Assembly: GCF_000017405.1 (NCBI RefSeq)
Contig: NC_009670.1
Coordinates: 37,492-101,491 of the forward strand
Direction of reading: 5' to 3'
Length of the DNA: 64,000 nt
Source: Brucella anthropi ATCC 49188
Lineage (GTDB): Bacteria; Pseudomonadota; Alphaproteobacteria; Rhizobiales; Rhizobiaceae
The position numbers and the translations under genes were made by a program. Shown here in pieces: positions 35,007-44,111 of the stretch. The notes below the pieces were generated by a model. It was not told the DNA's origin and made no database searches. It saw only the letters and a list, made by a program, of their open reading frames with translations. The number at the start of each line of letters is the position of its first letter. Position 1 is the stretch's first letter.

Positions 35007-36700
35007 GCGAACTTCTCGATGTCCGTAGCCTGCGGACCTATTTCGAGACCGACAAGGGCACCGTCAAATCGGTGGACGACATCTCCTTCACGCTGAAGCG
35101 CGGCGAGGTTATGGGGTTGGTCGGAGAGAGCGGCTCGGGCAAGTCCATCACCGGCTTCTCGCTCATCGGTCTCCTGGACGAGACCGGCCGCATCCAGGAG
35201 GGCAGCTCCATCCGCTTCAACGGGCGCGAGCTGGTCGGGCTTGATGGCAAGGAACTGCGCAAGCTCCGGGGCAAGGACATCTCCATGGTGTTCCAGGATC
35301 CGATGATGACGCTGAACCCTGTCGTGCGCATCATCGACCAGATTGGGATGGCGATCCGGGCGCATGAGCAGGTTTCGGATGCCGAAGTCCGCCGTCGTGC
35401 GGTCGAGGCTCTGGCCAAGGTCAAGATCGTCGATCCCGAAAGCAAGGTGGACCAGTATCCGCACGAGTTTTCCGGCGGCATGCGCCAGCGCGTGGCCATC
35501 GCCATTGCCCTGCTGCACCGGCCGCAGCTCGTCATCGCCGATGAGCCGACCACCGCGCTCGACGTCTCGGTGCAGGCCGAGATTCTGATCATGGTGAAGG
35601 CGCTGGTGGCGGAGATGGGGACTTCGTTGATCTGGGTGAGCCACGACCTCGCCACCGTCTCCTCGATCGCCGACACCATCGCAGTGATGCGGCGGGGCAA
35701 GATCGTCGAGAGCGGCCCTGCGAGGCAGGTGCTGCACAATCCGCAGCATCCCTATACGCAGGGGCTGCTGGATGCGCTACCCTCTCGTTCGATGCCCGGC
35801 AAGCCGCTGGCATCTGCCGCGACCGAGGCGGCCGGTCCCATGGACCTGAGCGGGCTTGGTGGCACCGCGCTCGGCGCTGCGCCCGATGAAGCCTTCGTAA
35901 AGGCGGAGGCGATCGAGAAGATTTTTGCCCGACGCATCGGTTTTCTGCGCGGTCTCGGCATACGCTGGGGCCTGTTGCGAGAGCCCGGCCCTGTTCATGC
36001 GGTAATATCGGCGAACCTGACCATCGCTCGCGGGGAGATTCTCGGCCTCGTCGGCGAATCCGGTTCCGGTAAATCGACGCTTGGACGCATCTTGTGCGGT
36101 ATCTATCCGCCGACCTCCGGTACGGTCAGCGTCGGTGGCAAGCCGGTGCGCTCGGCAACGGGCAAGCTTGGCACCCATGTGCAAATGATTTTCCAGGATC
36201 CCTTCGCCTCGCTCGATCCGCGCCGCACCATCTTCCAGTCGGTGGCCGAAGGGCCGATTGCTCATGGTTTCTGCACGCGCGCCAATGCTCGCGACTATGT
36301 CAATCGTTGGCTGCGTGCCGTTGCCTTCGATCCGGCGCTGGCCGATCGCTATCCACACCAGTTCTCGGGCGGCCAGCGCCAGCGCATCGCTATCGCGCGA
36401 GCGCTGGCTATGCAGCCGGAAGTCATCATCTGTGACGAGCCGGTCGCCTCGCTCGATGTCTCGATCCAGGCGCAGGTCATCAACCTTTTGATGGAGCTGC
36501 GGCGCAATCTCAACATCACGCTACTGTTCATCAGCCACGACCTTTCGGTCGTGCATCACCTGTGCGACCGCGTCGTGGTGATGCGTCATGGCGAGATCGT
36601 CGAGCAAGGAACTGCAACGCAAGTCTTCACCACGCCCCGGCACGCCTATACGAAGATGCTGCTCGAGGCGGTTCCGAAGCTGGAGACAAGACCGTCGTGA
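35003..36700 (+). CDS. Fused double ATP-binding protein of a peptide/nickel ABC transporter (DppD-DppF-like)
   Basis: A 565-residue protein with two complete ATPase domains. The first has Walker A GESGSGKS at about residue 36-43 and signature [12 protein letters not shown]; the second has GESGSGKST near 348 and [15 protein letters not shown], each followed by a Walker B DEP and a conserved His. The oligopeptide C-terminal extension ([12 protein letters not shown]) follows each domain. It overlaps the permease gene by 4 bases. Fused ATPases of this kind are common in rhizobial uptake systems. Confidence 0.93.
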   Translation: MSELLDVRSLRTYFETDKGTVKSVDDISFTLKRGEVMGLVGESGSGKSITGFSLIGLLDETGRIQEGSSIRFNGRELVGLDGKELRKLRGKDISMVFQDPMMTLNPVVRIIDQIGMAIRAHEQVSDAEVRRRAVEALAKVKIVDPESKVDQYPHEFSGGMRQRVAIAIALLHRPQLVIADEPTTALDVSVQAEILIMVKALVAEMGTSLIWVSHDLATVSSIADTIAVMRRGKIVESGPARQVLHNPQHPYTQGLLDALPSRSMPGKPLASAATEAAGPMDLSGLGGTALGAAPDEAFVKAEAIEKIFARRIGFLRGLGIRWGLLREPGPVHAVISANLTIARGEILGLVGESGSGKSTLGRILCGIYPPTSGTVSVGGKPVRSATGKLGTHVQMIFQDPFASLDPRRTIFQSVAEGPIAHGFCTRANARDYVNRWLRAVAFDPALADRYPHQFSGGQRQRIAIARALAMQPEVIICDEPVASLDVSIQAQVINLLMELRRNLNITLLFISHDLSVVHHLCDRVVVMRHGEIVEQGTATQVFTTPRHAYTKMLLEAVPKLETRPS

Positions 36701-36811
36701 TAATTTGACAATGCATGCCGATATTATTCGACAAGACTTAGTTTTGTCGTAGGGCTGCCCCCGGCCAAATCTGATCAACGCCTGTTGGTTTCCGCGCGGA
36801 ACTGAGCCGGT

Positions 36812-38419
36812 GGGGGTGCGGATAAAAAGTTGGACTGTTTTAAATGCTCAGGCCGAGGCTCTTACGATATTCGACCGGGCTGAGTGATCCCAGTGAAATT
36901 TTGATGCGCGTTTCATTGTACCATCGGATGTAGGCGTCCACCTCTGCCACGAACTGCTCGATCGTGATGACCTTCCAGTCTCGTGGATAGAAGAGCTCGG
37001 TTTTCAACCGACCGAAGAACCCTTCGCACGCGGCGTTGTCTTGCGAGCAACCCTTTCGAGACATCGAGCGAACCAGTCTTGCTTCGCTGATACGGGTTAA
37101 CCAGCCGGGCCATCGATAATGGGCTCCGCGATCAGAATGGATGATTGGCCGTTCCTCGCCGTTGGCGACGGTTTCGATGGCTGCATCCAGCATGGTGTTG
37201 ACGAGACCTGCATCCGGTTGGGTTCCGATGGACCAGCTGATGACCATGCCGTCAAAGCAGTCGATGATGGGCGAAAGGTACACCTTGCCTGCTGGGATCT
37301 GGAACTCGGTGATGTCTGTCAGCCACTTCACGTTCGGCGCTTCTGCATGGAAGTCGCGATTGATCAGGTTCTCGGGCGCTGGACTGATCTCTCCCAGATA
37401 GGATCCAAACCGCCGTCGACGCGGCTTGGCAACGACCAATTGCTCCTGCTTCATCAATCGCTGGACAACCTTTTCCGAGATTACCACGCTTTGTCTGGCC
37501 AGCGACGCCTGCAGTCGTCGATAACCGTAGCAACGACGGTTCGTTTCAAAGATCTCAGCTAGGCTGTGGCGGACGGCGGCATACTTGTCTGCCAGGCACA
37601 TGCGGGCGCGATGGTAGAAGTAGGAGCTGCGGGCAATCCGAAGCTGGGCAAGCAGCTCTGGCAAGCGATAAACTTCCTTAAGGGCGTCAATCAGTTGGGT
37701 CTTCTCCCGATTACTCAGGATCTGCAGATCGACGCCCAGGTCTTTTTTTAGGAGTTCGTTGGCCTTCTTCAGGAGATCATGCTCGAGTTGTAACTGGCGG
37801 ACATCACGCTGGAGGGCTTCAAGCTGTCGCTCGAGCTCTTCACGTTCAGGCAGCTTGGGGTTGGATTTGCGGCGTTTCATGGATGAGGGAGCCTCGTGAC
37901 CGAGTAGCTGATCTTTCCAGCTGTACAATGTCGGCCTTGAGACGCCCAGTCGGTCAGCTACCTGTTGAGCGCTTTCATCTCCACTGCATAATCCGATGAC
38001 CCCCGCTTGCCGGACCTCTTCGGAATAGCCAGGGTGCCACGATCGACCGACCATCGATGTCCGCGCCTCCGGAAACGCCTCACGAACCCATGCGGTTAGA
38101 GTTCCTCGACCGGGATAGCCGAGCGCCCTCATCGTCGCAGAGATGCAACGATCATGGGTGCGAAAGTGCTCAAGTGCCGCCTGCCTCTGAGCCTCTGAAT
38201 ATTTTGGCGCTCGCGCTACCGGCTGAGTACGCAGGTCGAGATGCTGTAGGTACTCGCGGTACCAGCCTCTCAGCGCATTCTTGGTGGGATATCCCAGCTG
38301 GCGAATGGTCGCGTTAAGCCGCTTGCCAAGCCGGATATAGAGCTCAACCGCTCGAAGTCTGTCTGCGTAGGAATACATGAACTACCTCCTTGGTGGTCCA
38401 AGTTTTCGTCCGCACCCCC
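36812..38419. mobile_element. IS3-family insertion sequence (about 1.6 kb)
   Basis: Left end GGGGGTGCGGATAAAAAGTT and right end, complemented, GGGGGTGCGGACGAAAACTT form inverted repeats. One transposase frame fills the element. I see no 3-5 bp target duplication. It sits inside another inverted repeat pair (36783-38459). Confidence 0.85.
36840..38378 (-). CDS. IS3-family transposase, single fused frame
   Basis: A 512-residue protein in which the helix-turn-helix part (two units, about residues 1-60 and 60-165, RQAGVIGLCSGDESAQQVAD) is fused to the integrase-like catalytic part, so no programmed frameshift is needed, unlike most IS3 elements. The DDE motif is at WLTDITEFQ, HSDRGAHYRWP and GFFGRLKTELF. 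A leucine-zipper-like coiled coil separates the parts. Confidence 0.92.
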   Translation of the reverse strand: MYSYADRLRAVELYIRLGKRLNATIRQLGYPTKNALRGWYREYLQHLDLRTQPVARAPKYSEAQRQAALEHFRTHDRCISATMRALGYPGRGTLTAWVREAFPEARTSMVGRSWHPGYSEEVRQAGVIGLCSGDESAQQVADRLGVSRPTLYSWKDQLLGHEAPSSMKRRKSNPKLPEREELERQLEALQRDVRQLQLEHDLLKKANELLKKDLGVDLQILSNREKTQLIDALKEVYRLPELLAQLRIARSSYFYHRARMCLADKYAAVRHSLAEIFETNRRCYGYRRLQASLARQSVVISEKVVQRLMKQEQLVVAKPRRRRFGSYLGEISPAPENLINRDFHAEAPNVKWLTDITEFQIPAGKVYLSPIIDCFDGMVISWSIGTQPDAGLVNTMLDAAIETVANGEERPIIHSDRGAHYRWPGWLTRISEARLVRSMSRKGCSQDNAACEGFFGRLKTELFYPRDWKVITIEQFVAEVDAYIRWYNETRIKISLGSLSPVEYRKSLGLSI

Positions 38420-38459
38420 TTATGCGCCTAACCGGCTCAGTTTCGCGCGGAAACCAACA

Positions 38460-40116
38460 TGCCGACGGCATGTCGCCGCGCGACATCGCACTCCTGTTGA
38501 ACGAAGAGAAAGTCACTGGTCCGCGGGGCCGCAAATGGCGCGATACAGCAATTCGTGGCCATGTCGGCCGTGGCACCGGCATTCTCAACAACGAGAGCTA
38601 TATCGGCCGCATGGTGTGGAACCGCCGCCAGTACCGCAAAAACCCTCAGACGGAGAAGCGTACGGCCCGCGCCAATGATGCGAGCGAATGGGTTCTGGCG
38701 GAGGTGCCGCAGATGCGTATCATCTCCGACGAACTGTGGAGCCGCGTCAAGGACCGGCAGAAGGAGATCGGGGAACTGTTCGATTTCGGGCAGAGCAACC
38801 GGCTCAATGCCACGCACCGGCCGGAGTATCTTCTGAGCCAACTCCTCGAATGCGAGGAGTGCGGCGGCCCCTACGCGATTTCCGGCAAGGATCGCTATAG
38901 CTGCACCAACCGCAAGAAACGCCTGCCGATCGACGAGCTTGGCGGCGCATGCTGCAGCAACAGCAAGACCATCATTCGTCAGGAACTGGAGTGCCGCGTG
39001 TTGGACTGCCTGCCCGCAGCCTTCTTTGCCGGAGGCATCTTCGACACGCTATCCGAACAGATCATCGCCCACGAGACGGCAAAACTCAAACGTCCGCTGG
39101 CCGACCGCGATCAGATGAAGCGCAAGCTCTTGGAGCTCGAGGGCAAGCAGCAGAACATCATCCAGCAGATCAGTGACCGTGCGGCCGAGGGCCGTCCTCG
39201 CCTGCCGGCACTCGACGACACGCTCGACCGGCTCGAAGTCGAGCGACAGACGCTGGAGAAGGAGATCGCCAGTTTCACGGAAACCGGCCCGGACATGACT
39301 GCCAAGATCGAGCAATTGGGTCGGCGCCATAATCCGCAGGAAACAGAGATGGCGATGCGGCAGTTCATGCGGATGGCGCGCAAGGGCACGGATGAAGATG
39401 CAAAGCGCGCGCTGATGCCGATCGTCCGCCAGCTCGTTCAGAAGGTTGTCATCGGTAAGACACCAGGCCATCAGCCGGCGAGCCTGCAGGTTCATGGCTT
39501 GATCGCCGCAATCCTCACCCAGATGGATGTGTTCGACTACATGAGTAGCCGCTTTATGTCGGAGGTCCACGAGGATTTCATGGAACGCGTGGAAGCCGGC
39601 GATATCGACAGTGAAGAGAAGAAGGAGATGATGCTCGACATTTACCGCGAGGAATTTCTCGAGCGGCTTCCCGAATGGGAGAATTTACAAATGTCGGTGG
39701 TTGCGGGGGCAGCTGCCATATTATCCCGAAAGTCTCTTGTTTTTCAATCCACTAGAAATCCACCGTCGTCCATAATACCCACAAGAATACCCGCATCACA
39801 TTGTCGTTATTTTGGTGAAAGCCACCGCGTTCTGCCAAACTCCAGACTATTCCGCCGGCGGGGTCCCATTCTCCTTCACCACCCACTTTCCTTTTCCAAC
39901 ACTCCGAATGTGCATCGCTCCCGAAGCTGCCGACCTGGCTGGGGTGCCGACCTTTCTCGTAGATTTCGAATTAACCGCACTCTGCTACACATCGGCCGTC
40001 CGCGTTTTTCCTCCCGAGCCCGAGCCGCTTCGCCGCTTGCCGGCGTTGTTCGGAATATCCTGGGCTACCATCGGACAATCGCCCGGCCGCTTGAACCGGA
40101 AGCGGTACTCCTCTGA
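38460..40116 (+). pseudogene. Large serine recombinase lacking its catalytic domain
   Basis: From ADGMSPRDIALLLNEEKV the frame matches the recombinase domain of large serine integrases (NESYIGRMVWNRRQY), followed by a zinc-ribbon with the cysteine pairs LECEECGG and YSCTN, and a coiled coil. The N-terminal resolvase-type domain with the catalytic serine is absent: the frame is replaced by the inverted repeat at 38420-38459. The last 150 codons (from about 39700) have unusual composition and probably run past the natural end, overlapping the broken mucR-like gene. It cannot recombine DNA as it stands. Confidence 0.75.
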
Positions 40117-40392
40117 TGTAAGCCCGTATCGCCAGATGCCGTTTCAGGCTCTTGCAGGGCCTGCCTTGGAGAAGGCCAATGTGATCACGCGACTCCAGAC
40201 TTGTCTTAACGGAGACGGTTGGCACGTACTCGGGTTCCGGCGGCGCCTCAGGCTTTGCATCCTCCGACGGAGCCGCCTTCGTCGTCCGAATCATATTGGC
40301 AAGCTCGCTGCCTGGCACGGCATTGTTTCTAACATAGGCGCTCAAAGCTGAACCGTTAGGACCGCAAGATCGGGCTTCACAGCCTCGCTCAT
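39971..40392 (-). pseudogene. MucR/Ros-family regulator with frameshifts
   Basis: Pieces in different frames give a MucR-like protein: MSEAVKPDLAVLTVQL, then LSAYVRNNAVPGSELANMI, then VSVKTSLESRDHIGLLQGRP and CKSLKRHL, then GLTSEEYRFRFKRPGDCPMV, then AKRLGLGRK. At least three frame changes are needed, and the first zinc-finger Cys is not visible. MucR/Ros proteins are zinc-finger regulators of exopolysaccharide and virulence genes in Rhizobiales; this copy is dead. Confidence 0.7.
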
Positions 40393-40761
40393 GTCGATGC
40401 CCTTGTTTACGCCCTGCGACAACTGAACTTCATCAGGCACTTCCCAGTCTGAAATAGAAAGACGAGGTGCGGAATCTGGGAAAATTTCCAACGAATGTCA
40501 AAGGCATTTCACCAGCGAGACCTTCGGGCTTTTTTAGACAGTGCCGGAACTTGGCTTCCGCATTGATATCGACTACAGCAACTCTGGCAGGATCGCCGCA
40601 GTAAAGGCATATTCCCAAATTGCGGCCTATGCCTCCCTCGCGGGCCCGGCACACTCAGGCGGGTGCTGTATCCTCGCTCTCGCCACTGTCCGATTTAAGA
40701 GCTCCCGCTCTCCGACGGTGAACTCACTTTCCAGCTTTGGCGGAAAAATTTCGAATATCAC
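40393..40761. other. Stretch between mucR remnant and the catalase-family gene
   Basis: A minus-strand frame (40433-40654) with a GICLYCGDPARVAVVD segment looks weakly gene-like but has no clear start or family. No promoter for the catalase-family gene stands out. This may be decayed sequence at a rearrangement border. Confidence 0.35.
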
Positions 40762-41952
40762 ATGAAACCTGAAATCGATCCGTGCGTTTACGCCACGAAG
40801 ACGCAAAGCGCGCGAGAAAGCCTTCGGACATGTCCGGCTTTCTCCTGCATGTTGCAAGAACGCGGGACACAAGATTTGTTCATACCCTATACGGAAACGA
40901 CCGAGACGCTCCAGCCGGATGAAGAACGCATCGTCCGTGACATCGTCTCCCATATGGCGGCGGCGCAGGCTCGCAACGCCGAGCGTCATCGGCACGCCCA
41001 TCGCGACGCGCACGCCAAGAGCCATGCGGTCCTCAAGGGGCGGATGGCGGTGCATGACGGGCTGGTACCTGAACTGGCACAGGGGATTTTCGCCGCCCCG
41101 CGCGAATACGAGGTGGTGGCACGGCTGTCCTCGGCGCCCGGCGATATCCATAGTGACTCCATTCCCGAACCGCGCGGCTTCGCGATCAAGATCATCGGTG
41201 TTGAGGGCGAACGTCTCGTGCCCGAGCTTGGCGGCGCCAATCAGGATTTTCTGATGGTGAACTTTCCCATCCTCGCCTTCGGAACCGTGCAGAAATACAA
41301 AAAGATGCTCACGCTTCTCGAACGCAGGGCGCAAGCGCCCGAGGCGGTGCAGAAAGCCACGGCCGCCACCGCACGCGGAGTGCGGGGTCTCGTCAAGGCC
41401 GTGGGCGCGACGCCCGGCGCAACGCTCCAGGGCCTCGCCCGCGACCGGGCGCATGTGCTGGGCGAGACCTTCCACACCCAGGCCGCGATCCGCTACGGCG
41501 ACTACATCGCCAAGCTGTCGCTAGCGCCGCAGGGCGAGGTCGCGGTGCTGACCGGGCAAGAGGTCGGCGACGGCTTCTCGGCGATGGCCGATGCGGTGGC
41601 GGCGCATTTCGCACGCGCCGGCGCGAGCTACGAACTGCGCGCCCAGCTTTGCACCGATGCCGAAAACATGCCGGTCGAGGACGCCGCCATCCTGTGGGAT
41701 CCCGACGCCTCGCCGCATGTACCGATCGCGACCCTGCAGTTCGAGCCGCAGGACGTGCTGTCGCCGGCCCGGCGAGTCCACGGCGACGACCATCTGGCCT
41801 TCAATCCCTGGAACGGCGTGGCTGCGCATCGTCCGCTGGGCTCGATCATGCGCGTGCGCAAGGCGGCCTATGAATCCTCTTCCGCGCAGCGACACCGGCT
41901 GAATGCCGTGCCGCGCGCCGAGCCATCGGCACTGGCCGATATTCCCGACTGA
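40762..41952 (+). CDS. Catalase-family heme protein, atypical
   Basis: A 396-residue member of the catalase superfamily, shorter and more divergent than KatE. It has HDGLVPELAQGIF in place of the normal distal-His helix, then PRGFAIKIIGVEGE and GANQDFLMVNFP, the equivalents of the catalase core strands; the C-terminal LAFNPWNGVAAHRPLGSIMR is typical of catalase-related peroxidases. The start is doubtful: neither the ATG at 40762 nor the one at 40849 has a ribosome site, and family N-termini usually begin near FIPYTETTETLQPDEE, which favours 40849. First of three genes, with an unknown protein and a DyP peroxidase. Confidence 0.8.
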   Translation: MKPEIDPCVYATKTQSARESLRTCPAFSCMLQERGTQDLFIPYTETTETLQPDEERIVRDIVSHMAAAQARNAERHRHAHRDAHAKSHAVLKGRMAVHDGLVPELAQGIFAAPREYEVVARLSSAPGDIHSDSIPEPRGFAIKIIGVEGERLVPELGGANQDFLMVNFPILAFGTVQKYKKMLTLLERRAQAPEAVQKATAATARGVRGLVKAVGATPGATLQGLARDRAHVLGETFHTQAAIRYGDYIAKLSLAPQGEVAVLTGQEVGDGFSAMADAVAAHFARAGASYELRAQLCTDAENMPVEDAAILWDPDASPHVPIATLQFEPQDVLSPARRVHGDDHLAFNPWNGVAAHRPLGSIMRVRKAAYESSSAQRHRLNAVPRAEPSALADIPD

Positions 41953-41985
41953 CCGACACATTCGACCAAGCAGGAGACCCCACTC

Positions 41986-42684
41986 ATGTCGAACGATACC
42001 AAAGACCCGCGTCTGGGCGACGAGTCCCGGCTCGCCGAGTTCCGCCGCATCGCCAGGGAGATCGCGGCGGACGCGCCGACGCTGGCCCAGATCAAGATCA
42101 ACAGTCTGATCCGCGACCACAATCCGCTGTTCGAAGGTAGCTCGAAATCCGCAGGGCGCGCCGGGCGGCAGTCGGGCAATGTTTCGGAACTGACGGCGAT
42201 CGCCGATCTCAAGCCCGGCGGAGCCGATCGCCTGCGCCGTCTCTTCAACCTGACGAACGGAAATTTCGATGGTGCACAAAGGGTCTCGACCCTGCACAAC
42301 ATGCGCTTCGTCTTTTTCGACAACGATACGCGTATCATCTTTGCCACCGCCTATGACGGCGACTGGGACACCTATATCAACGATTTCGCGACCAAGATCC
42401 CGGAACTGATGGACCTGCTCTTCGCCAATGTCGAAGGCTGGCCCGGCATCACCTCACCCAAGGTGAAGGATTTCATCGCCGGACACCAGATCGACGCGGC
42501 GGGCTGGTTCGTTGCCAATCCGCAGGTGAGCGTCGTGGATGTGCGCCGCTACCAGCGGATGGACAAGGCAGTAGAGGAATTCCTCGACGCCATGTCGGCC
42601 AATGCCGAAATGGACGCGACGACGCACAAGGCGCTCGCGAAGCTGTCCGAAGCCATCGCCGTTCCGCAGGGGGTCGATTACTGA
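41986..42684 (+). CDS. Unknown protein between catalase-like and DyP genes, 232 aa
   Basis: Starts 33 bases after the catalase-like gene (GGAGACC before the ATG) and overlaps the DyP gene start by one base, so it is surely in the operon. The middle (VSTLHNMRFVFFDNDTRIIF, then ATAYDGDWDTYINDFATKIP) resembles ferredoxin-like domains found in some peroxidase-associated proteins, in which a stand-alone strand pair precedes an S/T-YDG-W motif. No signal, membrane helix or heme motif is visible. Likely an accessory or adaptor for the two heme enzymes; that is inference. Confidence 0.75.
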   Translation: MSNDTKDPRLGDESRLAEFRRIAREIAADAPTLAQIKINSLIRDHNPLFEGSSKSAGRAGRQSGNVSELTAIADLKPGGADRLRRLFNLTNGNFDGAQRVSTLHNMRFVFFDNDTRIIFATAYDGDWDTYINDFATKIPELMDLLFANVEGWPGITSPKVKDFIAGHQIDAAGWFVANPQVSVVDVRRYQRMDKAVEEFLDAMSANAEMDATTHKALAKLSEAIAVPQGVDY

Positions 42685-44060
42685 TGAGCTTCTTCAAACA
42701 CCTGAAAGACCGTTTCCGTCGCGACCGGGTCACGCTCCAGCTCGACGATATCCAGGCCCTGATCCTGCGCTCGCGACCCGAGCCCTATGTGGGCATCCAT
42801 GCGATGCTGCATGTGGACGAGGCGGAGGGCGGGCGCGACCTGATCGCCCGGCTGGCTGAATATATTCCCTCGGCCAGCGACTGGGCCGACGATCTCAGCG
42901 CCTGGACCGGCGTCGCGATCAGCCATGCCGGGCTTAAGGCGCTCGGCCTGCCCGAGGACTCTTTGGCCTCCTTCCCGCTAGCCTTCCGGCAGGGCATGGC
43001 GGGGCGCGCGACCCAGCTTCATGATTTCGGCGAAAACGCGCCCGAGACCTGGGAGGACGCCTACAGGAACGACACCTGCCACATCGCGCTGACGATCTAT
43101 GCCGCAGACAAGCCCGCGCTGGATGTTGCCGTGGAAAAGGCGATGGCCGAGTTCGACGCCTCGACCGGCGTCACGCTCGTGGGCACGCATGAGTTCGGCG
43201 CCGACGAGGATGCCGAAAACCCGTTCGGCTTTCGCGATTCCATCTCGCAGCCGACGGTGGCGGGCGCCGGTGTCGATCCGCAGCCGGGGCAGGAGCGCGC
43301 CATCGCCGCCGGGGAATTCGTTCTGGGCGAAAACAGCGAGACCGGCGAGCCCATCTCGATGCCTTCGCCCGATCCTCTGGGGCGAAACGGCTCCTTCGTC
43401 GTGCTGCGCAAATATGACAGCCGCGTCGGCGCCTTCAACGAGTTTCTGCGTGCACAGACGGGGGACGCAGAGGCGCAGCATGCCTTGGCCGCCAAGATGT
43501 TCGGCCGCTGGCGTTCGGGCGCGCCGCTGCCACTATCACCGGCCAGGGACGATCCGGACCTTGGCGCGGACCGGCAGCGCAACAACGATTTCGATTTCAA
43601 GGGTGACGTAAGGGGGTTCGTTTGTCCGCATTCCAGTCATATGCGCCGCATGAACCCGCGCGGCGGCGACTTGACCATCCTGACAGACGAGAACATCCAC
43701 CGCATCATCCGGCGATCCTCGACCTTCGGTCCGAAATGGACACCGGACGTGACGGCGGCGGAAGACAGGCCGGACGAACGCGGCCTGTTCTTCATCTTCA
43801 TCAGCGCGCGGGCCTATGACACGGTGGAGTTCCTGCAACAGGAGTGGATCAACCGCGGCAACTTCATCGACCTCGGCACCGAGCCAGATCCGATTGTCGG
43901 TCTGCATGAGGAGCCGGGCAGGTTCACCATTCCGGCCGATCCGGTGCGCCGCCGCATCGACGGGGTGACAACCTTCAACCGTCTGCGAGGAGGCGAATAC
44001 ATGTTCATGCCCTCCCTGACGGCCCTGCGCTGGATCGGAAGCGAGGGCTGGGCCGGTTGA
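42684..44060 (+). CDS. DyP-type heme peroxidase
   Basis: Dye-decolorising peroxidase, 458 aa. The distal motif GFRDS (residues 182-186, Asp185) is a variant of GxxDG, and the proximal heme ligand is His319 in CPHSSHMRRMNPR. The C-terminal half has the usual RRSSTFGP and FFIFISARAYDTVEFLQQEW blocks. No Tat signal is seen, so it is cytoplasmic or carried by a partner. Third gene of the catalase-like/unknown/DyP operon; the start overlaps the previous stop (TGATG). Confidence 0.92.
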   Translation: MSFFKHLKDRFRRDRVTLQLDDIQALILRSRPEPYVGIHAMLHVDEAEGGRDLIARLAEYIPSASDWADDLSAWTGVAISHAGLKALGLPEDSLASFPLAFRQGMAGRATQLHDFGENAPETWEDAYRNDTCHIALTIYAADKPALDVAVEKAMAEFDASTGVTLVGTHEFGADEDAENPFGFRDSISQPTVAGAGVDPQPGQERAIAAGEFVLGENSETGEPISMPSPDPLGRNGSFVVLRKYDSRVGAFNEFLRAQTGDAEAQHALAAKMFGRWRSGAPLPLSPARDDPDLGADRQRNNDFDFKGDVRGFVCPHSSHMRRMNPRGGDLTILTDENIHRIIRRSSTFGPKWTPDVTAAEDRPDERGLFFIFISARAYDTVEFLQQEWINRGNFIDLGTEPDPIVGLHEEPGRFTIPADPVRRRIDGVTTFNRLRGGEYMFMPSLTALRWIGSEGWAG

Positions 44061-44111
44061 ATACGGATGCAGGAGCGGGGGGGCCTTGCTCCGGCATCCC
44101 GTTCCGGCAGG

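Larger units (their letters stand above)
36783..38459. repeat. Outer inverted repeat pair enclosing the IS3 element (IS21-like ends)
   Basis: The left arm at 36783-36811 begins TGTTGGTTTCCGCGCGGAAC and continues TGAGCCGGT; the right arm, complemented from 38459, begins TGTTGGTTTCCGCGCGAAAC and also continues TGAGCCGGT. Only one base differs over 29. These TG-starting ends with a CTGAGCC motif resemble IS21-family termini, but no IS21 genes are between them; the IS3 element fills almost all of the space. Confidence 0.65.

Noticed and set aside
36721..36760. Terminator hairpin after the ABC transporter
   Set aside because: CGACAA and TTGTCG can pair, but the arms are only 6 bases with a 9-base loop and no T-run.
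44064..44094. Bidirectional terminator between the DyP and dehydrogenase genes
   Set aside because: GGAGC and GCTCC can pair across a G-rich loop, but the stem is short and no T-run is seen on either strand.
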